Positions 25,179 to 34,152 of a stretch of DNA of 64,000 nucleotides are shown piece by piece. Made by a program: the position numbers and the translations under genes. Below the pieces are notes generated by a model that had not been told where the DNA came from, made no database searches, and was given only the letters and a program-made list of their open reading frames with translations. How positions within the stretch are numbered: position 1 is the first letter of the stretch; every line of letters starts with the position of its first letter. The stretch spans positions 23,378-87,377 of the forward strand of contig CAYFVQ010000175.1 in the NCBI GenBank assembly GCA_964346585.1, given 5' to 3'. This DNA is from SOIA01 sp964346585 (lineage in GTDB: Bacteria; Acidobacteriota; Aminicenantia; Aminicenantales; Aminicenantaceae).

Positions 25179-25654
25179 TCTTCACCTCTCTTAAACACCA
25201 AAACGAATATGAGTAAAAAAGCGCCTACAGTGATACACGAATCAGCGACGTTAAAGGATGGCCAATGCCAGTTTTTTATATAGAAATCCAGGAAATCAAT
25301 CACATATCCTCGGAAAACTCTGTCGATCAAATTGCCCAGAGCTCCGGCCAAGATAACAGAAAGAGAAATCTTCATAAATCTTTGGGTTGAAGGTGTCTTG
25401 AAAAAATAGTAGATGACCAATCCTAACGCCACTAAAGAAACCAGAGTGAGAAAAATAAAAAGAATCCGGCTTTCAGAATGGGAAAAAAAGCCGAAAATGG
25501 CTCCACGGTTCCGGATATGAGTAAGGTTGAAAAATCCTGGGATTACACTCTTGCTGCTTTGAAAGGGTATGCTCCGAGCGATGATCGCCTTTGTGAGCTG
25601 GTCAAAACTCAGTAAAACAACAATAATAATTGGATATAATAATCTGCGATTCAT
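25160..25654 (-). CDS. lspA: Lipoprotein signal peptidase (signal peptidase II)
   Basis: 164 residues and four membrane helices. The two catalytic aspartates are Asp111 (GNLIDRV) and Asp138 (FNVADSC). It cleaves signal peptides from diacylglyceryl-modified prolipoproteins. The ATG overlaps the ileS TGA by ATGA and the 3' end overlaps lgt, so ileS-lspA-lgt-rluD is a tight, translationally coupled operon. Confidence 0.97.
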   Translation of the reverse strand: MNRRLLYPIIIVVLLSFDQLTKAIIARSIPFQSSKSVIPGFFNLTHIRNRGAIFGFFSHSESRILFIFLTLVSLVALGLVIYYFFKTPSTQRFMKISLSVILAGALGNLIDRVFRGYVIDFLDFYIKNWHWPSFNVADSCITVGAFLLIFVLVFKRGEECIPSS

Positions 25655-28428
25655 GAGATCAAATTTTTCACCACATCTTCACAGCGCTGACAGAAGTGTG
25701 GATATTCTGAACTTTCCCCTACAAAAGAAGAAAAATTCCAGCATCTTTGACATTTTTCCCAGGAAGCTTTTTTTATTTCAACTCCCAGTTCTTCGCCCGT
25801 TTCCGGTTGAAGCTCCACTGCTGAAACGATAAAAATGGACGGGAGCTCTTTTTCATACTTTTTCAAGAGATTTTCTTGAGTGGATGGAACTTTCAGAGTG
25901 ACAACAGCTTCCAGGGAATTTCCGATGAGGTTCTCCACTCGAGCACTTTCGAGCTCTTTGAGGACTTTCTCTCTCACGGTCATCAAGCTTTCCCATTCCT
26001 CGAACAAATCCTCACTCAACCATGTCTCATCGAAGGCAGGAAACCGTTCCAAATGGACCGATTCTTCTTTTCCCATAAAGTCAGATAGAGATTCCCATGC
26101 CTCCTCAGTCGTAAACGGCAAAATGGGAGCCATGAGCACTAGAGTGGATTTGAGGAGGTTGAAAAGCGCGGTCTGAGCAGACAGTCGAAGTTGTGACTTT
26201 TTTCCCGAACAGTAGAGCCTATCCTTGATAACATCCAGATAGAGAGCGCTCAAATCCACAGTGAAGAAATTGTAGATTGTATGAAATATGATATGGTACT
26301 CGTAGTTTTCATAGGCCTTTAATACTTTTTTTCCGATTTTGGAACATCTTTCCATTATCCATCTATCCAGGAGTTCCATCTTCTGGGAGTCAACCTGATC
26401 CGTATCGGGAGAAAAATCATAAATATTCCCCAGGATAAACCTCCACGTATTCCTGATCTTCCGGTAGGCCTCGACAAGCCTTTGCAGGGTTTCTTTTCCG
26501 AAACGCGCATCTTCCTTGTAGTTGAGCATCGCCACCCACAGCCTCAGAATTTCGGCTCCGTTCTTTGAGATGACTTCATCAGGGTCAACGAAATTCCCGA
26601 GAGACTTGGACATCCCCCTCCCCTGCTCATCAAGGACAAACCCATGAGTGATCACTGCTTTATAGGGAGACGCATTCTTCGCTGCTATCCCGACAAACAA
26701 AGAACTGTTGAACCAGCCTCTGTACTGGTCGTGCCCTTCGCAATAGACATCCGATGGCCACGGAAGGTCATTTCTTTTTCCGAGGACATTGTGGCTTGCC
26801 CCAGATTCGAACCAAACGTCAAGGATGTTGTTCTCTTTATTGAAATTTTGAGATCCACACTGAGAACACTTCGTATCTAGGGGGAGGAGTTCTTTGACTT
26901 CTTTCGTAAACCAGGAGTTTGAGCCCTCTTCTGAAAAGATATCGGCTATCCGCAGGGTGATTCTCTCATCAGCTAAAATGTGTCCGCACTCATGACAATA
27001 AAAGGCAGGAATCGGGACACCCCAGGACCGCTGCCGGGAAATGCACCAATCGGGGCGAGCAACGACCATATTGGCAATTCTTTCTTCTCCCCAAGGTGGA
27101 ATCCATCGGACTTTTTTTATCTCCTCCATTGCCCTTTTTCTCAGATCATTTTTATCCATGGAGATGAACCACTGCGCTGTGGCACGAAAAATCACTGGAT
27201 TCTTGCAGCGCCAGCAATGAGGATAGGCATGAACAATCTCATCTTCCTTCAACAGAGAGCCGTCCTTCATCATGTCATCTGTGATAATCTTATTGGCCTC
27301 AAAAACATTCATTTCTCCGTATTTTTCTACATGAGGAGTGAACTTTCCTTCGCTGTCGACCGGAGTATAAATATCCAGATCAGAGGCGATTCCGGTCAAG
27401 TAATCCTCATAACCATGACCCGGGGCTGTGTGAACACAGCCTGTTCCCTGGTCAAGAGTAACATAATCAGCCAGGACAAACACAGACTCTCTATCAATGA
27501 ACGGATGGCGGGCTTTCAAGCCCTCCATCTCTTTCCCGGGAAACGTCACGAGCACTTTGGAGTCTTTCAGACTCAGCTCCTCAACGAGAACAGGGATCAG
27601 TCTTTTCGCTGCGATGAAAACATCTCCATTCGTCTCAAAAGCCGCATATTCAAAATCCGGATGAAAAGCGATGGCCAGGTTGGCCGGCAGAGTCCATGGA
27701 GTTGTTGTCCAGATCAAAACAGAAACATTTTTGTCTTTCAACTCAGGATACTTCTGAGAGAGGTCAGAGATCATCGGAAATTTGACATAGATCGAAGGAG
27801 ATTTCCGGTCTTTGTACTCAATCTCCGCTTCGGCCAAGGCAGTCCGGCAATGGGGGCACCAGTGGACCGGCCTTTTTCCTTTATACACGTTTCCTGAAGC
27901 AAAAAAAGCGGCAAGGAAGCGGATCACATTTCCTTCATACTCAGGATTCATCGTTAAATAAGGTTTCTCCCACTCCCCGAATACACCCAGCCTTTTAAAC
28001 TGATCCCTCTGGACACCCACGTATTTCAGGGCATACTTTTTGCACTCTTCCCGAATCTCTATTATGGACAGGTCTCTTTTTTTCTCTCCGAGAAGTTGGT
28101 CGACCTTAATCTCAATCGGAAGGCCATGACAATCCCACCCGGGTAAATAGGGAGACCTGTATCCCTGCATGGTTTTTGTTTTGACGATAAAATCCTTCAA
28201 GATCTTATTTAAAGCCGTTCCCAGATGAATACTTCCGTTTGCATACGGTGGGCCGTCATGAAGGATGAACGATGGACTTTTCTCCGCTTTCTTCTGGATC
28301 TTCTTGTAGAGGTTTATTTCCTCCCATTTTTTTATGACTTCAGGTTCTTTTTGAGATAATTTTGCCTTCATGGAAAAGGAAGTTTGGGGTAGGTTCAGAG
28401 TGTCCTTAATCTTCTCTCCGTCTGCCAT
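25651..28428 (-). CDS. ileS: Isoleucyl-tRNA synthetase
   Basis: 925 residues, bacterial-type length. The HIGH motif reads GSIHLG within HDGPPYANGSIHLG, KMSKS is in GRGMSKSLGN, and the large CP1 editing domain lies between. The C-terminus carries the zinc finger CQRCWNF...FCQRCEDV. It charges tRNA-Ile and edits Val-tRNA-Ile. First gene of the ileS-lspA-lgt-rluD operon; the ileS-lspA order is common in bacteria. Confidence 0.98.
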   Translation of the reverse strand: MADGEKIKDTLNLPQTSFSMKAKLSQKEPEVIKKWEEINLYKKIQKKAEKSPSFILHDGPPYANGSIHLGTALNKILKDFIVKTKTMQGYRSPYLPGWDCHGLPIEIKVDQLLGEKKRDLSIIEIREECKKYALKYVGVQRDQFKRLGVFGEWEKPYLTMNPEYEGNVIRFLAAFFASGNVYKGKRPVHWCPHCRTALAEAEIEYKDRKSPSIYVKFPMISDLSQKYPELKDKNVSVLIWTTTPWTLPANLAIAFHPDFEYAAFETNGDVFIAAKRLIPVLVEELSLKDSKVLVTFPGKEMEGLKARHPFIDRESVFVLADYVTLDQGTGCVHTAPGHGYEDYLTGIASDLDIYTPVDSEGKFTPHVEKYGEMNVFEANKIITDDMMKDGSLLKEDEIVHAYPHCWRCKNPVIFRATAQWFISMDKNDLRKRAMEEIKKVRWIPPWGEERIANMVVARPDWCISRQRSWGVPIPAFYCHECGHILADERITLRIADIFSEEGSNSWFTKEVKELLPLDTKCSQCGSQNFNKENNILDVWFESGASHNVLGKRNDLPWPSDVYCEGHDQYRGWFNSSLFVGIAAKNASPYKAVITHGFVLDEQGRGMSKSLGNFVDPDEVISKNGAEILRLWVAMLNYKEDARFGKETLQRLVEAYRKIRNTWRFILGNIYDFSPDTDQVDSQKMELLDRWIMERCSKIGKKVLKAYENYEYHIIFHTIYNFFTVDLSALYLDVIKDRLYCSGKKSQLRLSAQTALFNLLKSTLVLMAPILPFTTEEAWESLSDFMGKEESVHLERFPAFDETWLSEDLFEEWESLMTVREKVLKELESARVENLIGNSLEAVVTLKVPSTQENLLKKYEKELPSIFIVSAVELQPETGEELGVEIKKASWEKCQRCWNFSSFVGESSEYPHFCQRCEDVVKNLIS

Positions 28429-28475
28429 GACATTCTCCAGTCCGTTTAAGTAGTTTTATTATTATAAAATAAGTC

Positions 28476-28504
28476 ATTTTACTCCTCCACAATAAAAAGG
28501 TCAA
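28476..28504 (-). promoter_or_regulatory. Promoter for ileS operon
   Basis: On the minus strand TTGACC (28499-28504), a 17-bp spacer, and TAAAAT (28476-28481), about 47 bases before the ileS ATG. The leader is too short for a T-box. Confidence 0.5.
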
Positions 28505-28590
28505 CGGATTCGGCTGCAGAGCTATTTCTATTCCGCCTACTTTCAGGGGATCACTTTTATACAGGATTAAAAAAAAAGACAGGACTGGCT

Positions 28591-30162
28591 TTATTCTTTT
28601 ATGTAATGGGCACCTATGCTGTGGGGGTTCCCTAGAGCCGCATAAGTAATCAATAGGGCCACTTGAATTCCGTGCTTGAGCCCGACAATCTTCTCGTCCA
28701 TTTTTGCCTCTTTATAGAACTTTTCTATCCTATGGCGGAGATAATCTAAATCCGCTTTTGCCCTTTCCAGCCGCTTGCTCGTTCGGATGATTCCGGCATA
28801 ATTCCACATGGTCGACCTAATGGAAATCCAATCCTGGTTGATCAAAGCCGGATCCACCTCCTCATCTTTTTCAGGATAATACCAGTCATGAATGTCATCG
28901 GGATCGGGCATGCCCGGATCAAAATGAGAAGCGATGTGCATGGAGGCCCTCTTTCCCCATACCAGCCCTTCCAGGAGAGATGTGGATGCCAGACGGTTAG
29001 CGCCGTGGATTCCTGTGCAGGAAACTTCTCCTACGGCATAGAGGCCGTTCAGCGAACTCTTCCCCCACTCATCAACCAGAATCCCTCCGCAACAATAATG
29101 AGCGGCCGGAACCACAGGAATGGGTTCCTTTGTAATATCGATTCCATACTCCAAACATGTTTTATAGATGTTGGGAAACCTTTTTTTTATATCAACCTTT
29201 GCGTACGATACTAAATCCAGGTAAACATAGCTGGAATTGCTGTTTGTCATTTCTTCGTAGATGGCTCGAGTTACTTCATCTCTTGGGGCCAGCTCTTTTT
29301 TTTGATTGTAATTCTCCATGAAGGTCAGGCCTTCTTTTGTTTTCAAGCGGGCCCCCTCTCCACGGACAGTTTCGGAAATCAAGAAACCATCCGCATCCCG
29401 GTGAAAAAGAGATGTGGGATGAAACTGGATGTACTCCATGTTGACAATCCTGGCTCCTGCTTTATAAGCCATGGCATAGCCATCCCCTATCGCTCCTTTT
29501 GGATTGGATGTGTAGAGATAGACAGTGCCGCAACCTCCTGTGGCGAGGATGGTGTAATTGGCAAATATCTTTTTCACTCTCTTCGTTTGGCTATCCAAAA
29601 CATAAGCTCCGATACATCCTGGCTCGTGATAGAATGACTTGGGATTTCTGGAATGATGAGGGACGGACAACAAATCCACTGCTGTGTGGTTGGTCAAGAG
29701 TTTCACATTGGAGAACTTCTTCAAAACTTGGATAAACTTTTCTTCTATTGTTTTTCCTATTGTATCCTTGACATGAAGGATGCGCCTCCTCGAATGCCCA
29801 GCCTCCTGGGCATAATCCAGAGAATCTGGAGAACTCCTCGAAAAAGGAATGCTGAGCTCCTTGATCAAGATATCATCAACTGTTTTCTTCCCTTCCCTGG
29901 CTAATATCTCAACAGCCTCCGGATTATTGACTCCATCTCCAGCCTCGAGAATATCCTCCTTCAACAGTTCTGGATGGTCATCCTTCCCTAAAGAGACTAT
30001 TCCGCCCTGGGCATAAAAAGTGTTTGATTCCTCTGGATCTGAACTTTTGGTCACCACAATCACTCGCAGGCCGCTCTTAGCCGCCTCCAATGCGGCACTC
30101 GCCCCAGCTATTCCACAGCCGATGATGAGGACGTCAGTCGCCAATGTGCCATCTTTCGGCAT
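28591..30162 (-). CDS. nadB: L-aspartate oxidase
   Basis: 523 residues. FAD-binding GCGIAGASAALEAA at the N-terminus, the succinate-dehydrogenase-like flavoprotein core with YAQGGI, ATGGCGTVY, QFHPTSL and a conserved ETVRGEGA active-site segment, and a C-terminal helical bundle. It oxidises L-aspartate to iminoaspartate, the first step of de novo NAD synthesis. The length and end fit NadB rather than fumarate reductase/SdhA. It starts at the nadC stop codon (TGATG overlap). The partner quinolinate synthase (nadA) is not in the window. Confidence 0.95.
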   Translation of the reverse strand: MPKDGTLATDVLIIGCGIAGASAALEAAKSGLRVIVVTKSSDPEESNTFYAQGGIVSLGKDDHPELLKEDILEAGDGVNNPEAVEILAREGKKTVDDILIKELSIPFSRSSPDSLDYAQEAGHSRRRILHVKDTIGKTIEEKFIQVLKKFSNVKLLTNHTAVDLLSVPHHSRNPKSFYHEPGCIGAYVLDSQTKRVKKIFANYTILATGGCGTVYLYTSNPKGAIGDGYAMAYKAGARIVNMEYIQFHPTSLFHRDADGFLISETVRGEGARLKTKEGLTFMENYNQKKELAPRDEVTRAIYEEMTNSNSSYVYLDLVSYAKVDIKKRFPNIYKTCLEYGIDITKEPIPVVPAAHYCCGGILVDEWGKSSLNGLYAVGEVSCTGIHGANRLASTSLLEGLVWGKRASMHIASHFDPGMPDPDDIHDWYYPEKDEEVDPALINQDWISIRSTMWNYAGIIRTSKRLERAKADLDYLRHRIEKFYKEAKMDEKIVGLKHGIQVALLITYAALGNPHSIGAHYIKE

Positions 30163-31001
30163 CAGAGTTCCCCCAAAAACTCCATACTTATGTCCACTGA
30201 TTTATAGGAATGGGTTAAACTTCCAACCGAGATAAAATCAATCCCAAGAGTGGCGATCTCCTTGATTTTTTCAAGGGTCACTGACCCTGAAACCTCTAGA
30301 GGAACCTTCCCTTTTACCCATTTAACGACTTCTTTCATCTTGTCAATCTGCATGTTATCCAGCATGACCATGTCCGCGCCGCTCCGGACAGCTTCCTGCA
30401 CTTCGGCTAAGGAAGTGACTTCCACTTCCACTTTTATACCAGGCGCAATCCGCTCTTTCGCCCTTTTCACAGCCTCGGAAATACTTCCCACAATCCTCAG
30501 GTGGTTATCTTTAATCAGAACCATTTCGGAGAGGTTCTGGCGGTGGTTCTCTCCGCCACCCATTTTGACAGCGTATTTCTCCAACCCCCTCAAACCCGGA
30601 GTGGTTTTTCTCGTGTCCAGGATCTTGGTCTTTGTTCCTTCCAAAGCCTGCACAAATATTCCCGTAGTGGTGGCAATCCCGGACATCCTCTGGAGAAAAT
30701 TAAGCGCTGTTCGCTCACCTTTAAGCAAAGAAATCGAGGATCCTTGAAGCAAGGCCAGCCTCTCGCTATCTCTGAACTTCTGCCCGTCATTCTTTTTTTT
30801 CTCGAATTCTACACCCGAGTCGATTTTCTCAAACACTCTTTTTGCCACATCCATACCTGCCAGGATGCCATTATCTTTGGCTAGAATGATGGCTTGAGAC
30901 AGAGAGTCAACCGGTATTATACTTTCAGAAGTGATATCCCCCTGAGGCATATCTTCCTGCAAAGCCGCATCGATAATTGAATCTATGGTTTGTCCCTTCA
31001 T
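30162..31001 (-). CDS. nadC: Nicotinate-nucleotide pyrophosphorylase (carboxylating)
   Basis: 279 residues. QEDMPQGDITSE near the start, ERTALNFLQRMSGIATTT, KILDTRKTTPGLR, and the C-terminal VEVEV and MLDNM segments are family signatures. It converts quinolinate and PRPP to nicotinate mononucleotide. Directly upstream of nadB in a two-gene NAD operon. A near-consensus promoter ends 8 bases before the ATG, so the transcript may be leaderless. Confidence 0.96.
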   Translation of the reverse strand: MKGQTIDSIIDAALQEDMPQGDITSESIIPVDSLSQAIILAKDNGILAGMDVAKRVFEKIDSGVEFEKKKNDGQKFRDSERLALLQGSSISLLKGERTALNFLQRMSGIATTTGIFVQALEGTKTKILDTRKTTPGLRGLEKYAVKMGGGENHRQNLSEMVLIKDNHLRIVGSISEAVKRAKERIAPGIKVEVEVTSLAEVQEAVRSGADMVMLDNMQIDKMKEVVKWVKGKVPLEVSGSVTLEKIKEIATLGIDFISVGSLTHSYKSVDISMEFLGEL

Positions 31002-31009
31002 GTACAGAG

Positions 31010-31038
31010 ATTATAATTTTTTCCTGATAACCAGTCAA
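31010..31038 (-). promoter_or_regulatory. Near-consensus promoter for nadC-nadB, leaderless geometry
   Basis: On the minus strand TTGACT (31033-31038), a 17-bp spacer, and perfect TATAAT (31010-31015). Only 8 bases separate the -10 box from the nadC ATG, so transcription should begin at or within a couple of bases of the start codon. No Shine-Dalgarno sequence is present. Confidence 0.7.
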
Positions 31039-31160
31039 TGACCATAGTTTTGATTTGCCTTCATACCTTCTATTTATTAAAATATTGAAGCTTTTCCAAA
31101 AGATAAAATTATTCCATTTTCAAAACTTTTTTGGCAGAATTGCCGGCTTCAGAGGAAATA

Positions 31161-32354
31161 ATGAAGACTCCTCAGGAAGGAACAGTTAAGATGAAAAGAA
31201 AAATAACAAAGGCATCTGACGTACGAAGAGCTCAGTACATCAGAAGTCATCTTCAAAAAGATCCGAAAGAACTGATTTTTTGTGTTCTCGGTGCGGGACA
31301 CGGTGGATTAGCCATGGCAGGACATTTGGCAATCAAAGGTTTCAATGTCAATCTCTACAACCGCGGACGAAAGAGAATCCGAACAGTCATCCAAAGAAAA
31401 GGCATTAAAGTAGAAGGTGAGGTTAAAGGCTTTGGGAAGATTGAGCTCGCTTCGACAAACATCCAAGAATGCCTCAAAGGAGCAGATGTCCTGATGGTGG
31501 TCGTGCCTTCTGTCGCCCACCGCTTCATCGCTCAAACATGTGCCCCCTTTCTCAAAGAGCATCAAATTGTCGTTCTCAATCCGGGGCGAACAGGAGGAGC
31601 TCTGGAATTCTTTAATACACTCAAACAATATGGATTGAAGCGATTTCCTTTTATCTCGGAGGCGCAGACTTTCCTGTATGCTTCACGAGCCCTAGGACCG
31701 GCCCATGCCAAAATTTTTTCCGTAAAAAACACTGTTCCTCTCGCTACTCTTCCTGCGTATTGGATTCCCGGTGTTTTAAAAGTGATAAACCGGGCTTTTC
31801 CCCAATTCATTCCAGGAGACAACATCTTCAAAACAAGCTTTGAGAACATCGGCGCTGTTTTTCATCCGGCCCTCACCATCCTGAATGCAGGCTGGATCGA
31901 AGAGACTCATGGGGACTTCGAATATTACATTCAAGGGACGAGTGACTCAGTGGCTCAGATTCTGGAGAAATTGGACAAGGAACGCCTTGACATCGCAGCT
32001 GCGCTGGGCATAAAAGTCATGAGTGCCAAAGCCTGGCTCTACACCGCGTACAGCGCCACTGGAAAAGACTTACGTGAAGCCATCAACGCCAATCCTGGGT
32101 ATTTCGGGATCAAAGCTCCTGACAGGCTCCATCATCGTTATGTAGATGAAGATGTCCCGATGAGCCTTGTCCCGCTGGCATCTCTCGGTAAAATGTTGAA
32201 AGTGGAAACCCCCACGATCAATGCCATCATACATCTCGCGTCTGTCATGAGAGGAGTCGACTTCTGGGAAAAGGGACGAACAGTCGAGAAATTAGGGATT
32301 GATGGTATGAGCATAAAAGAAATTCGTCTCCTGGCCGTCACTGGAGAACTCTAG
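31161..32354 (+). CDS. NAD/NADP octopine-dehydrogenase-family protein
   Basis: About 397 residues. The ATG at 31161 has AGAGGA just upstream and is preferred over an in-frame TTG at 31131. An N-terminal Rossmann fold (GAGHGGLAMAGHLAIKGFNVNLYNRGRKRI) is followed by the helical substrate domain of opine dehydrogenases (FENIGAVFHPALTILNAGWIEE with the conserved His). The family reductively joins an amino acid to a 2-oxo acid or runs the reverse. The next gene starts 1 base after this stop and encodes a B12-binding protein, so a joint pathway on an amino-acid-derived substrate is likely. The substrate is unknown. Confidence 0.85.
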   Translation: MKTPQEGTVKMKRKITKASDVRRAQYIRSHLQKDPKELIFCVLGAGHGGLAMAGHLAIKGFNVNLYNRGRKRIRTVIQRKGIKVEGEVKGFGKIELASTNIQECLKGADVLMVVVPSVAHRFIAQTCAPFLKEHQIVVLNPGRTGGALEFFNTLKQYGLKRFPFISEAQTFLYASRALGPAHAKIFSVKNTVPLATLPAYWIPGVLKVINRAFPQFIPGDNIFKTSFENIGAVFHPALTILNAGWIEETHGDFEYYIQGTSDSVAQILEKLDKERLDIAAALGIKVMSAKAWLYTAYSATGKDLREAINANPGYFGIKAPDRLHHRYVDEDVPMSLVPLASLGKMLKVETPTINAIIHLASVMRGVDFWEKGRTVEKLGIDGMSIKEIRLLAVTGEL

Positions 32355-32355
32355 A

Positions 32356-34020
32356 TTGACTGCAAATGGGAAAAATTTGATATTAGGCGCCTCGCTCGGG
32401 AATTGTGTCCATGTGGCAGGCATAATTAATTTCCTCAAACTTGCCCAGAGCGCAGGTTATGAAACGTTCTTTTTGGGGCCCGCTGTTTCTGTCGCAAAAT
32501 TATCCGAAGCTATCAAAAGACACAATCCCGATATTATCGCCATCAGTTACCGTCTAACTCCCAAGGTACTAAAAAAATTATTAGATGTTTTAAAAAGCGA
32601 TATCCAAAAAAACGGGTGGGAGAAAAGAACCTTCGTTTTTGGCGGCACTCCTCCCACTGCCGAAGTGGCTCGTCAGAGCGAACTGTTCGAAGCGGTCTTT
32701 GGCGGCACTGAAACTGTGGAGGAAATCACGTCCTTTCTCAGAGGTAAAGCAGACAAGACAAAGACGAGCGATATTCCTCCCCAGAATCTTATTGAAAGGA
32801 TAGAACACAACGGGCCATTCCCACTTCTTCGTCATCATTTTGGATTGCCCACAGTCAAAGAAACTGTGAAAGGAGCAAAGGAAATAGCTCTCTCTGAGAC
32901 AGTGGATGTCCTCTCCATCGGACCTGATCAGAATGCTCAGGAAAGCTTCTTCCGCCCTGAAGAGATGAAAAAAGGCCAGGATGGAGCTGGAGGCGTCCCT
33001 TTGAGAAAACCCGAAGACCTTGAGTCCATATATCAAGCCACACGATGTGGCAACCATCCTCTTCTCCGCTGTTACTCAGGAACCAGGGATTTGATCCAAT
33101 GGGCTGAGATGTCTTTGAAAACCATCAACATCGCCTGGGGCGCGGTTCCTCTTTGCTGGTACAACCGGCTGGACGGTCGTTCCGACAGATCCCCTGAAGA
33201 ATCCATCAGAGAAAACCAGCAGGCTATGAGATGGTACGGGAATCATGGAATTCCACTTGAAGTCAACGAGTCTCACCACTGGAGCCTGAGAGATGCTCCG
33301 GATACAGTGGCCGTTGCCGCGGCCTTCCTGGCGGCTTACAACGCTAAAAAAGCGGGCGTGACACATTATGTGGCTCAATACATGTTCAACACACCCGCCC
33401 AAACTTCGCCTCTAATGGATATAGCGAAAATGCTGGCCAAGATCGAGCTGATCGAATCCCTTCACGACGAGAACTTCACCAGCATTCGACAGACAAGAAC
33501 AGGGCTGGCCTGCCTGTCTCCTCATCCTGATATAGCCAAAGGCCAGCTCTCGTCCTCTTGCGTATTCCAGCTGTCTGTGGAGCCCAAAATCATCCATGTT
33601 GTCGGTTTCTGCGAAGGAGACCATGCTGCCATTCCATCAGATATCATCGAAAGCGCGAACATCACACGTGGAGTGATCGACAACTATTTCCTGGGCCCTC
33701 CCCGGATACTCACCGACCCTAAGATTCAGGAACGGAAGGAAGAGCTTGTGAAAGAAACAAAGCTTCTCCTGAGTGCCATCCAAAATCTGCCGGCAGATAA
33801 GCCGGAAGACCCCTGGACAAACCCCAAAAACCTTGCCCAGGCGATCCAGATAGGATTACTGGACGCGCCCCATCTTGCAGGGAACGAGTATGCCGCCGGA
33901 AAGATAATCACTCAAATCAAAAACGGCGCCTGTTTAGCTATCAATCCAGATTCTGGCAAACCGCTGAGTGAAAAAGAGAGAATCTCACGTATTTATTCGT
34001 CTGCCGAAACGAGGAAATGA
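32356..34020 (+). CDS. Cobalamin-binding domain fused to a mutase-like TIM barrel, unknown substrate
   Basis: 554 residues from a TTG start with GGAG 8 bases upstream. Residues about 5-140 form a B12-binding Rossmann-like domain: LGNCVHVAGI places His19 and Gly22 as the HxxG of the DxHxxG motif, but Cys17 stands where Asp is expected; PDIIAIS and FGGTPP fit the other B12 loops. Residues about 210-450 look like the barrel of B12-dependent carbon-skeleton mutases or aminomutases (INIAWGAVPLCWYN, EVNESHHWSLRDAPD, GVTHYVAQYMFNTP). The fused order resembles glutamate mutase S then E subunits, yet similarity is distant. I do not recognise an exact family. Confidence 0.6.
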   Translation: MTANGKNLILGASLGNCVHVAGIINFLKLAQSAGYETFFLGPAVSVAKLSEAIKRHNPDIIAISYRLTPKVLKKLLDVLKSDIQKNGWEKRTFVFGGTPPTAEVARQSELFEAVFGGTETVEEITSFLRGKADKTKTSDIPPQNLIERIEHNGPFPLLRHHFGLPTVKETVKGAKEIALSETVDVLSIGPDQNAQESFFRPEEMKKGQDGAGGVPLRKPEDLESIYQATRCGNHPLLRCYSGTRDLIQWAEMSLKTINIAWGAVPLCWYNRLDGRSDRSPEESIRENQQAMRWYGNHGIPLEVNESHHWSLRDAPDTVAVAAAFLAAYNAKKAGVTHYVAQYMFNTPAQTSPLMDIAKMLAKIELIESLHDENFTSIRQTRTGLACLSPHPDIAKGQLSSSCVFQLSVEPKIIHVVGFCEGDHAAIPSDIIESANITRGVIDNYFLGPPRILTDPKIQERKEELVKETKLLLSAIQNLPADKPEDPWTNPKNLAQAIQIGLLDAPHLAGNEYAAGKIITQIKNGACLAINPDSGKPLSEKERISRIYSSAETRK

Positions 34021-34152
34021 CAGAAAATCATCTTTTTTATATGGATGTATACCGCGAAAGTCTCATTCACGCGTTGCACAGTCGATTTGAAAAGACAGCG
34101 GTCGGCAGACTTTTTTTTCTATTCCTGATTCTTATCCAATGAGTGAAAAATC

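Noticed and set aside
26980..27897. 305-codon plus-strand frame opposite ileS
   Set aside because: Opposite well-conserved IleS sequence with no recognisable product; a shadow frame.
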